A stretch of 6,000 nt of DNA from an uncultured Mycoplasmatota bacterium. Its GTDB lineage: Bacteria > Bacillota_I > Bacilli_A > RF39 > UBA660. This document shows, one piece after another, positions 5,452-6,000 of this stretch. The stretch covers positions 1 to 6,000 of the forward strand of contig CAMMBX010000072.1 in assembly GCA_946494345.1 (NCBI GenBank), given 5' to 3'. A program made the translations under genes and the position numbers. The stretch's first letter is position 1. Every line of letters begins with the position of its first letter. The notes under the pieces were generated by a model. That model was not told the origin of the DNA. It made no database searches and was given only the letters and a program-made list of their open reading frames with translations.

Positions 5452-5982
5452 CTACTTATCTTTCTTTGGTACTAAAAACATTGTCATAGTACGACCATCT
5501 AACTTTGGATGTTGATCAATTGTTGCATAATCTAGAGTCCTATTAGCAAATTTTTCTAATACTTCTTTTCCTAGTTCAGTATGAGCCATTTGACGCCCTT
5601 TAAATCTTATTGTAAGTTTAATCTTATCGCCTTTTTGTAAATATTTAATAACGTTTCTAAGTTTAGTTTCAAAGTCTCCTACATCAATAACAGGAGATAA
5701 CCTAAACTCTTTTAATTCTGCTTGATTAGCTCTTTGTTTTTTAAGAGCTTCTTTTTCCTTTTTCTGTCTTTCATAACGGTATTTATTATAATCCATTACT
5801 TTACAAACAGGCGGATTACCATTAGGATTCATTAAAACTAAATCTAAATTAGCATACTTTGCTAGAGTTCTAGCATCTTCTATAGATTTAATTCCAACTT
5901 GTTCTCCATTAGGACCAATAACTAATACTTCACTAGCTTTAATTTGCTCATTAATTAATTGACTCTTATTATCTTTTGCTAT
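5452..5982 (-). CDS. infC: Translation initiation factor IF-3, probable ATA start
   Basis: IF-3 binds the 30S subunit, keeps it apart from 50S and checks the start codon and initiator tRNA. With the start at ATA (5982), the product has 176 residues, the usual length. The N-domain carries LINEQIKA (9-16) and PPVCKVMDY (57-65), then a Lys-rich linker helix (about 66-85). The C-domain has EFRLSPVID, RFKGRQMAH (126-134) and HPKLDGRTM. The upstream in-frame ATG (5997) overlaps the GGAGG Shine-Dalgarno sequence and cannot use it. GGAGG lies 8 nt before ATA and 5 nt before ATT (5985); the other genes here mostly use 7-9 nt, so ATA is preferred. An ATA start also aligns AKDNK with the SKDML opening of B. 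subtilis IF-3. Non-AUG starts in infC are known to allow autoregulation by IF-3. It is the first visible gene of infC-rpmI-rplT; its leader lies beyond the edge. Confidence 0.95.
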   Translation of the reverse strand: MAKDNKSQLINEQIKASEVLVIGPNGEQVGIKSIEDARTLAKYANLDLVLMNPNGNPPVCKVMDYNKYRYERQKKEKEALKKQRANQAELKEFRLSPVIDVGDFETKLRNVIKYLQKGDKIKLTIRFKGRQMAHTELGKEVLEKFANRTLDYATIDQHPKLDGRTMTMFLVPKKDK

Positions 5983-5990
5983 AATTAACA

Positions 5991-5995
5991 CCTCC
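5991..5995 (-). promoter_or_regulatory. infC: Shine-Dalgarno sequence of infC, overlapping a decoy ATG
   Basis: GGAGG (extending to GGAGGTG) on the minus strand shares its first G with the ATG at 5995-5997. That ATG therefore lies inside the ribosome binding site rather than downstream of it. This decides the start in favour of ATA (5980-5982) or ATT (5983-5985). Confidence 0.8.
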
Positions 5996-6000
5996 ATAAA

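Noticed and set aside
5983..6000. bL20-binding leader RNA of the infC operon
   Set aside because: The known leader lies upstream of infC, and only a few bases upstream of the ribosome binding site are in the window, so it cannot be assessed.

Overview
The window is very AT-rich and tightly packed, and every convincing gene lies on the minus strand. It looks like a low-GC member of the Bacillota, or of the neighbouring Mycoplasmatota-like gut Bacilli. The reasons are the AT-biased codon use, strong GGAGG-type ribosome binding sites 7-9 nt before most starts, short intrinsic terminators, and a surface protein of a kind typical of host-associated Bacillota. The complete genes stop with TAA or TAG, tryptophan is TGG wherever I checked, and no frame is broken by TGA, so nothing here suggests the TGA=Trp code. 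The lineage is an inference; no species can be named.

The right half (about 2.6-6.0 kb), read in the direction of transcription, is a translation block. It runs infC (IF-3), rpmI (bL35), rplT (bL20), a spacer with a likely promoter, rpsB (uS2), then tsf (EF-Ts), and ends in a clear terminator. infC very probably starts at ATA rather than at the ATG that sits inside its own Shine-Dalgarno sequence. That fits the family habit of non-AUG starts controlled by IF-3 itself. bL20 and uS2 both carry long C-terminal extensions: a Lys/Glu-rich linker followed by almost the same 35-residue helical module (29/35 identical), which resembles SAP or Rho-N-terminal domains. EF-Ts, bL35 and IF-3 lack it. This shared tail on one large-subunit and one small-subunit protein is the most unusual observation in the block.

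The left half (about 0.6-2.5 kb) is one monocistronic gene with its own promoter and terminator. It encodes an exported protein with a SipW-type signal segment, a TasA/camelysin-like N-terminal region and a C-terminal FGE-like (C-type lectin fold) domain. The last 30 or so codons have a higher GC content than the rest and a run of NNY codons at the surface-loop positions of the fold. This is what the variable region of a diversity-generating retroelement (DGR) target looks like. No reverse transcriptase or template repeat lies in the window.

The left edge (1-459) holds the 5' part of an Rpn-type PD-(D/E)XK nuclease/transposase-like gene that runs off the window. The 460-662 gap contains only that gene's leader and the terminator of the surface gene. 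No tRNA, rRNA, CRISPR array or insertion-sequence ends were seen.
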